This document shows, one piece after another, positions 27,803-35,505 of a DNA stretch of 64,000 nt. The translations under genes were made by a program, and so were the position numbers. The DNA comes from RGIG3159 sp034927685 (GTDB lineage: Bacteria; Bacillota; Clostridia; Oscillospirales; Oscillospiraceae): NCBI GenBank assembly GCA_034927685.1, contig JAYFPO010000009.1, positions 62,001 through 126,000 of the forward strand, written 5' to 3'. The notes under the pieces are model-generated. The model saw nothing but the letters and a program-made list of their open reading frames with translations, was not told the DNA's origin and ran no database searches. Every line of letters starts with the position of its first letter. Position 1 is the stretch's first letter.

Positions 27803-28975
27803 TCATCTGTACGCGCGCTTAATGTCGCCGATCAAATCGGCAGGACGGTTTTCCATTAGGTTCGTATCGATGCGCAGCGTCATCTGGGGGTCGGCGTGAC
27901 CGGCCAGATACTGCACCTTTTTGATGCTGACGCCGGACAGTATCAGGTGGGAGATATCGGTGTGCCGCAGCAAATGCGGAGTTGCGTCAAAATCTATGGT
28001 GATAAAGGCATGATGCCGCGGGATCTTATCTCCAAGCTTTTTCTCTGTCTCAACGTATTTCCCGGTTTCTTTATCTTTGTACCGACGCACACCAACTGAC
28101 CGCGCGTCAACTACTGCCCATAGGTTTTTAAACTGGGTCTGTGTTTTTGGCCCACCAGCAGTATTATGCATTACGAAGTCTGAGCGGCTGCCAGCCTTTT
28201 CGGCTTTCAAAAATTCCACCAATACCGGCGGGATCGGAATGTCCCGGTAGGCGGCTTTGCTCTTTAGATCATCGGTAATCTGCGGCTGATTGCGTTCCCA
28301 GTACAATGCCCGCTTAACTTTAATATACGGCGATTTTCCGGACAGATGCACACAGTCCCATTTTAGACCAAGAATTTCCTCCCGGCGTAGTCCTGCATAT
28401 AGACCGATCATGACGAATGGCTCTGCAACGGTACCACGCACTGCGTCGATCAGTATCTGCTGCTGTTTGGATGTGAGCGCGTCTTTTTCTTCTGCTTTGA
28501 CACCGCCTCGCTTTAGCTTTCTGGCTGGATTTTTACTGATGATGTCCACGTCTGCCGCAGACTCAAGGACGGACTTCATGAGCCATACCGCTTTTCCGTA
28601 GACACTCTCTGATTTCGCTGTCAGTCGTGCCAACACAGCTTTGCAGTCGTCCTGCGTGATGTCCTGCAGTCGCATGCGGCCCAAAACGGGCGTGATATGG
28701 CTTTCAATGATATACATATAATCAGATCGCGTCCTTGGATTAATGGATCCAAAATTTAACTCCGCATAGCGTTCCGCATACTGATTCCAGGTCGGATTTT
28801 CGCGGCTATAGGCGGCGGCTTCGATCTGCTGTTCTGCGTCCTTGATTTTTGCGGTCAGCGCATCCGGTGTCTTTTCGTACAGCGTGATGTACTTTCCGTC
28901 GAAGTCTTTGATCTTCTTTTTGTACATTTTCTTTTCCGGGATGTAGGTATATACTGGCTTTTTTGCCCTGGCCAT
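27803..28975 (-). CDS. tyrosine recombinase integrase, nucleophile lost
   Basis: Phage integrase of 390 residues: an N-terminal arm-binding region (1-60), a SAM-like core-binding domain (about 60-165) and a catalytic domain (about 170-385). Catalytic residues seen are the first Arg in GLRREEILGL, the H-x-x-R in TPHLLRHTD and the His in LAGHADP. The next motif, normally T-L-x-I-Y-T-H, reads TLRIDTNL, so the active-site Tyr is Asp and the following His is Asn. The protein should not cleave DNA. The reading frame is otherwise intact, so the loss is recent or the protein keeps only a binding role. Confidence 0.9.
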   Translation of the reverse strand: MARAKKPVYTYIPEKKMYKKKIKDFDGKYITLYEKTPDALTAKIKDAEQQIEAAAYSRENPTWNQYAERYAELNFGSINPRTRSDYMYIIESHITPVLGRMRLQDITQDDCKAVLARLTAKSESVYGKAVWLMKSVLESAADVDIISKNPARKLKRGGVKAEEKDALTSKQQQILIDAVRGTVAEPFVMIGLYAGLRREEILGLKWDCVHLSGKSPYIKVKRALYWERNQPQITDDLKSKAAYRDIPIPPVLVEFLKAEKAGSRSDFVMHNTAGGPKTQTQFKNLWAVVDARSVGVRRYKDKETGKYVETEKKLGDKIPRHHAFITIDFDATPHLLRHTDISHLILSGVSIKKVQYLAGHADPQMTLRIDTNLMENRPADLIGDIKRAYR

Positions 28976-29061
28976 GCAAAATCCTCCTTGCGGAGCGCCC
29001 GGCCCTGTGGTATCATAACTGGGTAGACTACTCCTGTTTGACGCTGGGTTTTTCTACACTC

Positions 29062-29098
29062 GCCCGCCTCTGGATGCACCCGGAGGCGGGCATTTTTT
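29062..29098 (+). terminator. hairpin with T tract upstream of the integrase
   Basis: Arms GCCCGCCTC (29062-29070) and GAGGCGGGC (29083-29091) are followed by T6 on the plus strand. No plus-strand gene precedes it now; it may be left from a lost prophage gene. The rest of 28976-29215 shows no gene. Confidence 0.6.
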
Positions 29099-29215
29099 GT
29101 GCCTTGACAACTTGCGACGACAGGAATAATCTTTAGACAGGTAAGGTTCCGGCGTCGCTGCGAAATCTGCCTGCCGTCCCAGTGGTAAAATGTTGGGGCG
29201 GCGCTTTTTTATTTG

Positions 29216-29572
29216 TTACGCTTTTTCTTTCTTCGGCATTTTGACACTTCCAATGATAAACACCACAGCAAAGATAAAGCAGAGAATCGACCAAACCATC
29301 AGGTCGCTGTATGAGCCATAATTGCAAATCCCGAGAATGCCAGCCACAGCATAAAACACACCAGTGGTGATTCCGCCGCCTTTGCTCTTTCTTGTTGCAA
29401 TGCCAACAATTCCGGCGATCAGCATAAGGATAGCAACCATCAGGCCGGCGCTTCCACTCGCTTCTCCATTTTCAGCAAGCGCATTACCAACTCCAGCTGC
29501 GCAGGACTGAAACAGAACGAACATGCTAAGAACAATGCTTACGATTCCAATGACAAGTTTCGCTGTTTTCAT
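29216..29572 (-). CDS. small prophage membrane protein, unknown function
   Basis: A 118-residue protein with four hydrophobic segments (about 5-25, 42-60, 70-86 and 92-110), a Cys-containing first segment (LFQSCAAG) and a lysine-rich C-terminal tail KMPKKEKA. The first segment could be read as a weak lipobox but lacks a clean L-x-x-C. It sits between integrase and the ImmA remnant, a position where prophages often carry lysogenic accessory genes. No family is recognised with confidence. AGAAAGAGG precedes the start. Confidence 0.65.
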   Translation of the reverse strand: MKTAKLVIGIVSIVLSMFVLFQSCAAGVGNALAENGEASGSAGLMVAILMLIAGIVGIATRKSKGGGITTGVFYAVAGILGICNYGSYSDLMVWSILCFIFAVVFIIGSVKMPKKEKA

Positions 29573-29621
29573 AATCGGATCCTCTTTCTCTCTTTGTATT
29601 TTTATCCGCCGAAGCGGGGCG

Positions 29622-29840
29622 CTACAAATACATGTCTACGGCCAGATTTCCGTTTGTGTACAGGCAGACGGCTTTTTTTACCAAAGTCTCCGTGACGTTG
29701 AAATAGTCTGCCAGTTCCCATGTCTCTCGGTATCCCATGCTGACGGCGTCTAGGATTTTATCCTCCGGGAGCATATATAAAATCTCCCATCTGTCGGCAG
29801 CGTTCTCGTGTTTTTTTATAATATCGAAAGGAATGGATGC
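29622..29840 (-). pseudogene. C-terminal fragment of an ImmA/IrrE-type metallopeptidase
   Basis: The minus-strand frame ending in TAG at 29622-29624 reads ...KKHENAADRWEIL, then MGYRETWELADYFNV and LYTNGNLAVDMYL. This is the usual C-terminal third of prophage ImmA/IrrE proteins, which cleave the phage repressor. The N-terminal half with the HEXXH zinc site is missing: the frame closes upstream at a stop at 29841-29843, just where plus-strand portal sequence begins. It is therefore a deletion remnant. Confidence 0.75.
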
Positions 29841-30578
29841 ATCATAGAAAATTATTCGTCCCTACCGATCGTGCCACTGTGGGGATCGTCCCTGCAGCAG
29901 TCGACGCTTGCCGGCATGAGATCCAGCATTGACAGCTACGACCTGATCCGCTCCGGCTTTGCCAACGATCTCACCGACTGCGCGCAGATTTACTGGATAC
30001 TGGACAACGTCGGCGGCATGACAGATGAGGACCTCGCAAAATTTAGGGAGCGCCTGCTGATGCGTCATATCGCGGCGGTGGACGCGGACGCCGGGGTCAA
30101 GGTGACGCCGTACACGCAGGAGATTCCCTTTGCGGCGCGGGCAGAGTATCTTGACCGAATCCGAGCCGGAATATATGAGGACTTCGGAGGGCTGGATGTA
30201 CACACAATCGCGGCGGGGGCCACGAATGACCATATTGACGCGGCGTATCAGCCGTTGGACGAAAACGCCGACGACTACGAGTATCAGATCATTGAGTGCG
30301 TGCAGCAGATACTGGCGCTGCAGGGGATTACCGGTGAAGACGCCACGCCGGTCTTTAAACGCAACCGCATTTCCAACGTCAAGGAGCAGGTGGAGGTTGT
30401 TATGCTGGAGGCACCATATCTGGACAACGAAACTATTTTGAACAAGCTGCCGAATATCACGTCAGATGAAGTCAAAAAGATTCTGGCAGAGAAAGATGCG
30501 GAGGACTTGGACCGCTTTAAAGGGAGCAAAGCATTGGAAGACGAGCCGCCAGAAGGTAATGCAGCCGCGGGGGTGTAA
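29808..30578 (+). pseudogene. phage portal protein, 5'-truncated
   Basis: The frame encodes about 256 residues that resemble the C-terminal half of SPP1 Gp6-like portal proteins: PIVPLWGS, SYDLIRSGFANDL, AEYLDRIRAGIYEDF, AAYQPLDENADDYEYQI and a DNETILNKLP segment near the end. Full portals have about 450-500 residues. The first 15 residues read through the deletion join and are not portal-like. It overlaps the ImmA remnant on the other strand, so both were cut by the same event. The gene runs up to the MuF gene with 3 bases between. Confidence 0.75.
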
Positions 30579-30581
30579 TCA

Positions 30582-32024
30582 ATGCCAGATCATGGCCACG
30601 AGCTCACCGAGAAGCGTCTTATAGAGCTGGAAAAGAAAATTTCCGCCGAGTACGCCAAGGCATACAAGGATCTAGGCGAAAAAACCAAGAATTACTTTGA
30701 GTCTTTTATCAAACGTGACGCTGACCAAAAGGCGCTGCTGGATGCAGAACAGATCACGGAAGACCAGTATACGCAATGGAGGCTTGCTCAGATCGGGCGC
30801 GGTGAGCGGTTTGAGACAATGCGCGATCAGGTTGCCGAGCGTATGACACGGGCCAATGAGGTGGCGATCAGCTATGTGAATGACGCGACACCGGGTATAT
30901 ACAGCCTGAATCGGAATTACGCAGCGTATACGATCGAACAGGTTTCCGGCGATGTCGGCTTCACGCTGATGGACGAGGCCACCGCAAGGCGCCTTATAAT
31001 AGAGTCGCCCGACCTAATGCCAAACTATCCTGAGGAGAAAGCAGTAAAGCGCGGGATCGACCTGACATACGGGAAAAAACAGATCACTGCACAGGTCACA
31101 AGCAGCATTTTGCAAGGAGAGAGCGTCGGGAAGGTCTCTGATCGTCTGCAGGAATATATCACAGACATGAACCGAACTTCGGCAATACGTGCGGCCCGCA
31201 CGGCAGCTACCGGCGCGCAGAATGCTGGGCGGCTCGACAGTTACATAGCCGCCGAAAAAATGGGCATCAAGATAAAAAAGAAGTGGCTGGCAACGCTTGA
31301 TGGAAGGACGCGGCACTCTCATGCAGCGCTGGACGGCACCAGCGTGGATAATGATAAAAACTTCCCGAACCGTTGTAAATACCCTGGAGACCCTGGCGGG
31401 CCCGCGGAGGAAATCTATAATTGCCGCTGCACAATGATTGCGGATGTTGGCGTGGCAGAAGCTGGCGAATCTTTGCGGCGGGACCGATACGGATTAACGC
31501 CAGACCGGACATATGCACAGTGGGAGACCTCAAAACGCGGCGAAGGGTACTTGCAAACAGCAATACCGCATGCTCAAAGAGTGCGTGAGACCGAGGAACA
31601 ATACGAGAGTTTGCAGCAATCAGGGCTTTTAAGACTGCCCAGTATTGACACTTTCGCAGAGCAGCGATATACTAATGCTCCTGTGTACGAAAGGCTCGTG
31701 GCACGATATGAAACCCTCACTGGCGCGCGCAAATGGAGTGCGATAGAGTTTAACCCAGAGACGTTGGCGGATCATGCGGAAAGGCACAAGCAAGGTATGG
31801 GTCTTTTAAGTGCGCGGGAATATGAGGACGCCGCGATTGACTTTGTAAACTCTGACATCGAAAAGGAAACGTTCGTAGCCTCCGAGGACGGGAAGCGTCG
31901 CTTTTATGAGGAAAGCACAAACACATTTGCGTCTGTATATCCAGATGGGACCGTTTCGACTTTCTTCAAACCACGGCAAGGCCGAAAATACTGGAAAGGG
32001 CAGGTGAAAAAATATGGTAAATAA
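30582..32024 (+). CDS. MuF-type phage minor head protein with putative C-terminal toxin domain
   Basis: Phage head morphogenesis protein of 480 residues. Residues about 190-300 form the phage Mu gpF domain, with RAARTAATGAQNAGRLDSY, LATLDGRTRHSHAALDG and the end YNCRCTMIA. A separate C-terminal module (about 390-480) starts near NPETLADHAERHKQG and ends in TFFKPRQGRKYWKGQ. Its small size and H, R, K, Y and W pattern resemble the BECR-fold nuclease tails (PBECR) of MuF polymorphic toxins. The downstream gene overlaps by 11 bases and looks like an immunity protein. The frame is intact, unlike the phage genes on either side. The toxin assignment is inferred by appearance only. Confidence 0.8.
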   Translation: MPDHGHELTEKRLIELEKKISAEYAKAYKDLGEKTKNYFESFIKRDADQKALLDAEQITEDQYTQWRLAQIGRGERFETMRDQVAERMTRANEVAISYVNDATPGIYSLNRNYAAYTIEQVSGDVGFTLMDEATARRLIIESPDLMPNYPEEKAVKRGIDLTYGKKQITAQVTSSILQGESVGKVSDRLQEYITDMNRTSAIRAARTAATGAQNAGRLDSYIAAEKMGIKIKKKWLATLDGRTRHSHAALDGTSVDNDKNFPNRCKYPGDPGGPAEEIYNCRCTMIADVGVAEAGESLRRDRYGLTPDRTYAQWETSKRGEGYLQTAIPHAQRVRETEEQYESLQQSGLLRLPSIDTFAEQRYTNAPVYERLVARYETLTGARKWSAIEFNPETLADHAERHKQGMGLLSAREYEDAAIDFVNSDIEKETFVASEDGKRRFYEESTNTFASVYPDGTVSTFFKPRQGRKYWKGQVKKYGK

Positions 32025-32208
32025 TAAAATATGCGAATGCTGCGGTAACGCCGTTTTATCGCCGAGTAGTGAATTCGAAATTTGCCCCATATGCGGTTGG
32101 GAAGATGATGATATTCAGAACGACAATCCTGACATGAGCGGTGGTGCAAATGACATGTCATTGAATGAGGCAAAGGCGGCCTATTTGACCGGACGAAAAA
32201 TTCAATAA
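32014..32208 (+). CDS. CPCC-type cysteine-rich protein, candidate immunity protein
   Basis: A 64-residue protein with CECCGNAVL near residue 7 and FEICPICGWEDDDIQ near residue 21, followed by GGANDMSLNEAKAAY. This matches the Cys_rich_CPCC family (PF14206), with two C-x-x-C pairs suited to zinc. Members often lie beside toxin genes. The start lies inside the end of the MuF gene, with AGGTGA as ribosome site, so the two are translationally linked. An immunity role is inferred from position. Confidence 0.75.
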   Translation: MVNNKICECCGNAVLSPSSEFEICPICGWEDDDIQNDNPDMSGGANDMSLNEAKAAYLTGRKIQ

Positions 32209-32209
32209 A

Positions 32210-32242
32210 ATGCCACCTTCCAATTCGGCGGGTGGTATTTTT
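32210..32242 (+). terminator. small hairpin with T tract after the CPCC gene
   Basis: Arms ATGCCACC and GGTGGTAT with a short T tract. It could end the MuF-CPCC transcript ahead of the gp10-like gene. Confidence 0.55.
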
Positions 32243-32272
32243 ATGTCTATTTTGAAGTGAGAGGTGATACGC

Positions 32273-32665
32273 TTGGGCATGAAATTTACCAACAACAGCG
32301 AAGCGTTTTTGGTGGCTATGAAACAAGCCAAGGACCGGGCGCTTGAAAAGTGCGGACTGACCGCTGAAGGATATGCCAAAAAGTTATGTCCCGTTAATAG
32401 CGGGCTGCTGCGCAACAGCATATCCCATACGGTTGATGACGGTGATGTATATATCGGCACAAACGTCGAACATGCCCCTTATGTGGAGCTCGGTACCGGG
32501 CAGTATTATCCCGGCGGCCGGCAGACGCCATGGGTATATCAGGATGAAAAGGGGAACTGGCACCGCACCAGCGGACAGAAAGCACAGCCATATCTAAAGC
32601 CTGCCGTTGCAGATCACGCGCAGACATATCGAAGTATCCTGGAATCAGAAATGGAAGGCAAGTAG
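32273..32665 (+). CDS. HK97 gp10-like phage head-tail protein
   Basis: A 130-residue protein similar in pattern to the HK97 gp10 family: a helical N terminus followed by AKKLCPVNSGLLRNSISHTV, then VYIGTNVEHAPYVELGTG, and a C-terminal QPYLKPAVADH segment. These proteins act in head-tail joining or tail completion. The likely start is TTG 32273, six bases after GAGAGGTG; ATG 32279 or GTG 32264 are alternatives. The frame is intact, but its structural partners are gone. 32666-32769 holds a small GC hairpin and no gene. Confidence 0.78.
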   Translation: MGMKFTNNSEAFLVAMKQAKDRALEKCGLTAEGYAKKLCPVNSGLLRNSISHTVDDGDVYIGTNVEHAPYVELGTGQYYPGGRQTPWVYQDEKGNWHRTSGQKAQPYLKPAVADHAQTYRSILESEMEGK

Positions 32666-32769
32666 TCAATATGGCTGCCTGCTATTTTTATTATTAAAAT
32701 CCGCGCAGAATTGCGGTTTTTATACTATCATGCGGCAAGCACAGCCGCCAAAGAAATGGAGATAGAACT

Positions 32770-32958
32770 ATGGCACTCACACGTAAGTTCCTGAAGGCTT
32801 TGGGGTTGGAGGATGAAACTCAGCAATCACGATCAGCGGAAGCACCGCCACACTGTACATCGCAGAGCAAGCCATCACGACGCCCGGCACGGTGCAAATG
32901 GAGCTTAACTTTTATACGGCTGCCGGGGATAAGCTTACCACTTTTGGCTGGTCCGTGA
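32770..32958 (+). pseudogene. scaffold protein start fused out of frame to baseplate-like sequence
   Basis: After a good ribosome site (ATGGAG), the frame starts MALTRKFLKALGLEDE, the usual beginning of a phage capsid scaffolding protein. From about 32815 the sequence becomes another gene: in a different frame it reads ITISGSTATLYIAEQAITTPG and continues into the next feature. The remaining codons of this frame are therefore nonsense read from baseplate-like DNA. The deleted stretch would have held the capsid, tail and most baseplate genes. Confidence 0.7.
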
Positions 32959-33986
32959 TCGTGCAGGCCAGTGTGGTCACTGACTCCGCAATCGAATCCA
33001 GTGATTACTACAACGTTTTAACAGCCCAAGTAGCAGAGTCCCTATGCACTGGCAACAGCCGCTATAAGGCAGCAGAACCCCTGTCGCCCGAGGGCGTTGT
33101 GCTGCACTCCATCGGATGCCCGCAGCCTAATGCGAGTGTGTTGCAGGACTACTGGGACCGAGACGCAAGCCCTTACGTCGTGCATTACATTGCGGACGAC
33201 CATCAGATTTTGCACTGTATGCCGGACTATTATAAGTACTGGCATGTTGGCAGTCCCGGCAACGGCCTGTATCTCGGCATTGAGATGGGTGAGCCGTCGC
33301 AGATCAAGTACACGTCCGGCGCGACCTTTACCATCTCGGATGTTGCGGCGGCGCAGGCTTACGCGGAGGCGACCTATTGCAACGCGGTCTGGCTGATTGC
33401 ACATCTCTGCACAGAGCACGGCTGGGACCCGTACAAGGCAGTCTGGACGCACGGGGAGATCACCCGGCAGCACATGAGCAACACCGACCACGTTGACCCG
33501 GAGCATCTCTGGAACGGCCTCGGCATGGGTTACAGCCTGCTGCAATTGCGGCGGGACGTTGCGTCAAACATGGCAGTCATGAGCGGATCGTCCAGCACGA
33601 CGGCACCAGCGGCCTCGTCTGATGCTCCTGCACAGCTCTACCGTATCCGTAAGGCGTGGGAGGACGCTGCCAGTCAGATCGGGGCGTTTGCCAATCTGGA
33701 CTACGCTACCGCGGCTTGCAGCGACGGCTATGCGGTGTTTGACTCTGATGGCAATCAAGTCTATCCTGCCGCCACTACCGCCGCAACAAGCACCGATCCC
33801 GACTATGTGGTGCGGGTGACCGCGCAGAGCGGTCTGAATGTGCGCAAGGGACCGGGCACCGGATATGGTGTCGTGATGTCGTTGCCACACGGCGGGGGCT
33901 ACACGATAGTCGAGGAGCAGGACGGCTGGGGCAAGCTCAAGAGCGGGGCAGGGTGGATTTGCCTCAAATACACAGAGCGGGTATAA
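32892..33986 (+). CDS. N-acetylmuramoyl-L-alanine amidase endolysin, fused to a baseplate fragment
   Basis: The 364-residue frame starts at GTG 32892 without a clear ribosome site. The first 40 residues (MELNFYTAAGDKLTTFGW and on to IESSDYYN) look like part of a BppU-type baseplate protein. The amidase proper begins near VLTAQVAESLC. It has an Amidase_2 fold with zinc His in VVLHSIGCP, YVVHYI and the WTHGE region, and a C-terminal SH3b domain (VRVTAQSGLNVRKGPGTGYG to WICLKY, about residues 300-364). It would cleave peptidoglycan stem peptides from MurNAc. The missing native start leaves expression doubtful. Confidence 0.82.
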   Translation: MQMELNFYTAAGDKLTTFGWSVIVQASVVTDSAIESSDYYNVLTAQVAESLCTGNSRYKAAEPLSPEGVVLHSIGCPQPNASVLQDYWDRDASPYVVHYIADDHQILHCMPDYYKYWHVGSPGNGLYLGIEMGEPSQIKYTSGATFTISDVAAAQAYAEATYCNAVWLIAHLCTEHGWDPYKAVWTHGEITRQHMSNTDHVDPEHLWNGLGMGYSLLQLRRDVASNMAVMSGSSSTTAPAASSDAPAQLYRIRKAWEDAASQIGAFANLDYATAACSDGYAVFDSDGNQVYPAATTAATSTDPDYVVRVTAQSGLNVRKGPGTGYGVVMSLPHGGGYTIVEEQDGWGKLKSGAGWICLKYTERV

Positions 33987-33991
33987 TTTTA

Positions 33992-34027
33992 GCGGCAGGG
34001 CCTTGATTGGCTCTGCCGCTTTTTTTC
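33992..34027 (+). terminator. intrinsic terminator after the endolysin
   Basis: Arms GCGGCAGGGCC and GGCTCTGCCGC around a TTGATT loop are followed by T7. Confidence 0.88.
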
Positions 34028-34040
34028 CGTTTGCCATCAA

Positions 34041-34096
34041 AAAGTATACCCAAAAGTATCCCCAAACGGGCTCAGTATCCCCAAAGTATCCCCAAA
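34041..34096. repeat. cluster of AAGTATCCCC-like repeats near attR
   Basis: Four copies or near copies of (A)AGTATCCCCAAA lie within about 55 bases between the endolysin terminator and attR. They match the pair at 27764-27788. They are candidates for integrase arm-type sites. Confidence 0.5.
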
Positions 34097-34205
34097 AAAC
34101 GGCTCCGTCAGGCTGCGTTTTTTCCAATTTTGTCTCGCTATGGCCCAAAAGCGAGAAAAGAAATTCATAACATAATTGCAACAAAAAGTACATATTAGCA
34201 GAAAT

Positions 34206-34239
34206 TAGCACCTTAAATCCGAAGAAATAAGGTGCTAAT
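34206..34239 (-). terminator. hairpin downstream of tRNA-Arg
   Basis: Arms TAGCACCTTA and TAAGGTGCTA lie just beyond the tRNA 3' end. Prophage sequence supplies this new terminator in place of the one displaced to 27619. Confidence 0.6.
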
Positions 34240-34243
34240 TATT

Positions 34244-34319
34244 TGGTACGCCAGAAGGGACTCGAACCCCCAACCCTCAGAACCGGAATCTGATGCTCTA
34301 TCCATTGAGCCACTGGCGC
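34244..34319 (-). tRNA. tRNA-Arg(CCG)
   Basis: The minus strand folds as a complete cloverleaf of 76 nt with encoded CCA: acceptor GCGCCAG with CUGGCGU, D arm GCUC/GAGC, anticodon stem UCAGA/UCUGA around loop UUCCGGU (anticodon CCG, codon CGG) and T loop UUCGAGU. Its 3' 51 bases are repeated at 27661-27711, marking it as the prophage attachment gene. The prophage restores the 3' half, so the gene stays functional. Confidence 0.93.
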
Positions 34320-34332
34320 TTACTGCCTACCT

Positions 34333-34361
34333 ACTATAGCAGAAAAGCACCCAAAAGTAAA
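34333..34361 (-). promoter_or_regulatory. promoter of tRNA-Arg
   Basis: Minus-strand TTTACT (34356-34361) and TATAGT (34333-34338) are 17 bases apart, with the -10 box 14 bases before the tRNA. Confidence 0.6.
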
Positions 34362-34370
34362 GTCTGAATT

Positions 34371-34955
34371 TCATACCCCGGCGAAGGAGAATACAGCGCC
34401 CACGATCGCGGAGAACAGGATAAACACGATGGGGTGCCAGTGTTTGGTGGGCTTGCACCAACGGGTCAGGAAGAGCAGCACCGCGGTCAGGCAGAGCGTC
34501 TTAGGGCTGACAAGGTCGAAAAACTGCTTCGTCTGTCGGAACAGATCCACATGCAGCACGGCCATGCCGATCAGGCTGACCATGGCTGCGGTGATCAGCC
34601 CTGTCGAGGCGGGCCGCAGTCCGTAGAATGCGGCCTCCACATACCGGTTTTGCCGAAAGTTCCGCAGCAGCACTGCAATCACCAGAATGATTGCGATGGA
34701 TGGTACAATCAGCCCAAGCGTGGCAGTCAGCGCGCCGGGGATGCCCGCCGTGACGAAACCGACATAGGTGGCCATGTTGACGCCGAGCGGACCGGGTGTC
34801 GATTCGGAAACAGCCACCATGTCCGCGAGCTGCGCATTGGAAAACCACCCGGTGGCCGCGCCCATCTTCTGCAAAAAAGGCAGCGTGGCCATGCCGCCGC
34901 CCACGGCAAACAGGCCGGTTTTGAAAAATTCCCAGAAAAGCTGTAAATAAATCAT
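34371..34955 (-). CDS. chromate transporter, second half-size subunit
   Basis: CHR-family membrane protein of 194 residues, a single CHR domain with about five to six hydrophobic segments. The hallmark motifs FFKTGLFAVGGGMATLPFL near the N terminus and SESTPGPLGVNMATYVGF (S/G-x-TPGP) are visible. Half-size CHR proteins occur as adjacent pairs that are thought to work together in the membrane. ATG 34955 overlaps the stop of the upstream partner. A longer frame reaching upstream is the overlap, not the gene. The family transports chromate in some bacteria; the physiological anion here is unknown. Confidence 0.88.
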   Translation of the reverse strand: MIYLQLFWEFFKTGLFAVGGGMATLPFLQKMGAATGWFSNAQLADMVAVSESTPGPLGVNMATYVGFVTAGIPGALTATLGLIVPSIAIILVIAVLLRNFRQNRYVEAAFYGLRPASTGLITAAMVSLIGMAVLHVDLFRQTKQFFDLVSPKTLCLTAVLLFLTRWCKPTKHWHPIVFILFSAIVGAVFSFAGV

Positions 34956-35494
34956 GCCTGTTTCCTCCCAAGAACCCGAAGCGAAATCCCCGCGGCGGCG
35001 GCGAGCAGCACAAAGATGGCGGGGGAAACGTTGGTCAGGCAGGCGGCAAGGAACACTGCCGCAAAGATCACGCCGGTTTTCAGGTCCACGATCGCGCCTT
35101 TCAGCAGCTTGAGCACCGTATTGAAGATCAGCACGCAGACGCAGATGCGGACGCCCGCAAAGGCGTTTTGCACCACGGGCAAGTCGGCAAACCCGGAAAT
35201 AAGCCCGGCAAGGGCCGTAATGATGACGAGCGATGGAAACACCACGCCCAAGGTGGCCAAAATGCCGCCGGCAATGCCAGCCATTTTCTGGCCGACAAAG
35301 GTGGCCGTGTTGACTGCGATAATGCCGGGTGTACACTGGCCGATGGCAAAATAGTCCGTGATTTCCTCATCTGTGACCCAGTGCCGTTTCTCTACGATCT
35401 CCCGCTGCAGAATCGGCAGCATGGCGATGCCGCCGCCGAAGGTCATCACGCCGACCTTCGCGAAGGTCAGAAATAAATCCAGAATAATTGGCAT
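34952..35494 (-). CDS. chromate transporter, first half-size subunit
   Basis: CHR-domain membrane protein of 180 residues. It has the motif FAKVGVMTFGGGIAMLPIL at the N terminus and AIGQCTPGIIAVNTATFVG near residue 50, the variant form typical of the first partner of a pair. AGGAGG precedes ATG 35494. Its stop overlaps the second subunit as ATGA. The lipoprotein gene upstream ends 12 bases before it, so all three may be co-transcribed. Confidence 0.88.
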   Translation of the reverse strand: MPIILDLFLTFAKVGVMTFGGGIAMLPILQREIVEKRHWVTDEEITDYFAIGQCTPGIIAVNTATFVGQKMAGIAGGILATLGVVFPSLVIITALAGLISGFADLPVVQNAFAGVRICVCVLIFNTVLKLLKGAIVDLKTGVIFAAVFLAACLTNVSPAIFVLLAAAAGISLRVLGRKQA

Positions 35495-35505
35495 ACCGTT
35501 TCCTC

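Larger units (their letters stand above)
27661..34294. mobile_element. degraded prophage integrated in tRNA-Arg(CCG)
   Basis: A 6.6-kb region bounded by 51-bp direct repeats of the tRNA-Arg 3' end (27661-27711 and 34244-34294). It contains, in order, a tyrosine integrase, a small membrane protein, the C-terminal end of ImmA (all minus), then a portal fragment, MuF minor head protein, CPCC protein, gp10-like protein, scaffold and baseplate fragments and an amidase (all plus). Replication, terminase, capsid, tail and repressor genes are gone. At least three internal deletion joins are visible, at about 29.83, 32.81 and 33.02 kb. It has no capacity to form particles alone. Confidence 0.88.

Noticed and set aside
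27661..34294. Phage-inducible satellite rather than a degraded prophage
   Set aside because: No replication, primase or capsid-remodelling genes are present, and the surviving genes are broken pieces of an ordinary structural module.
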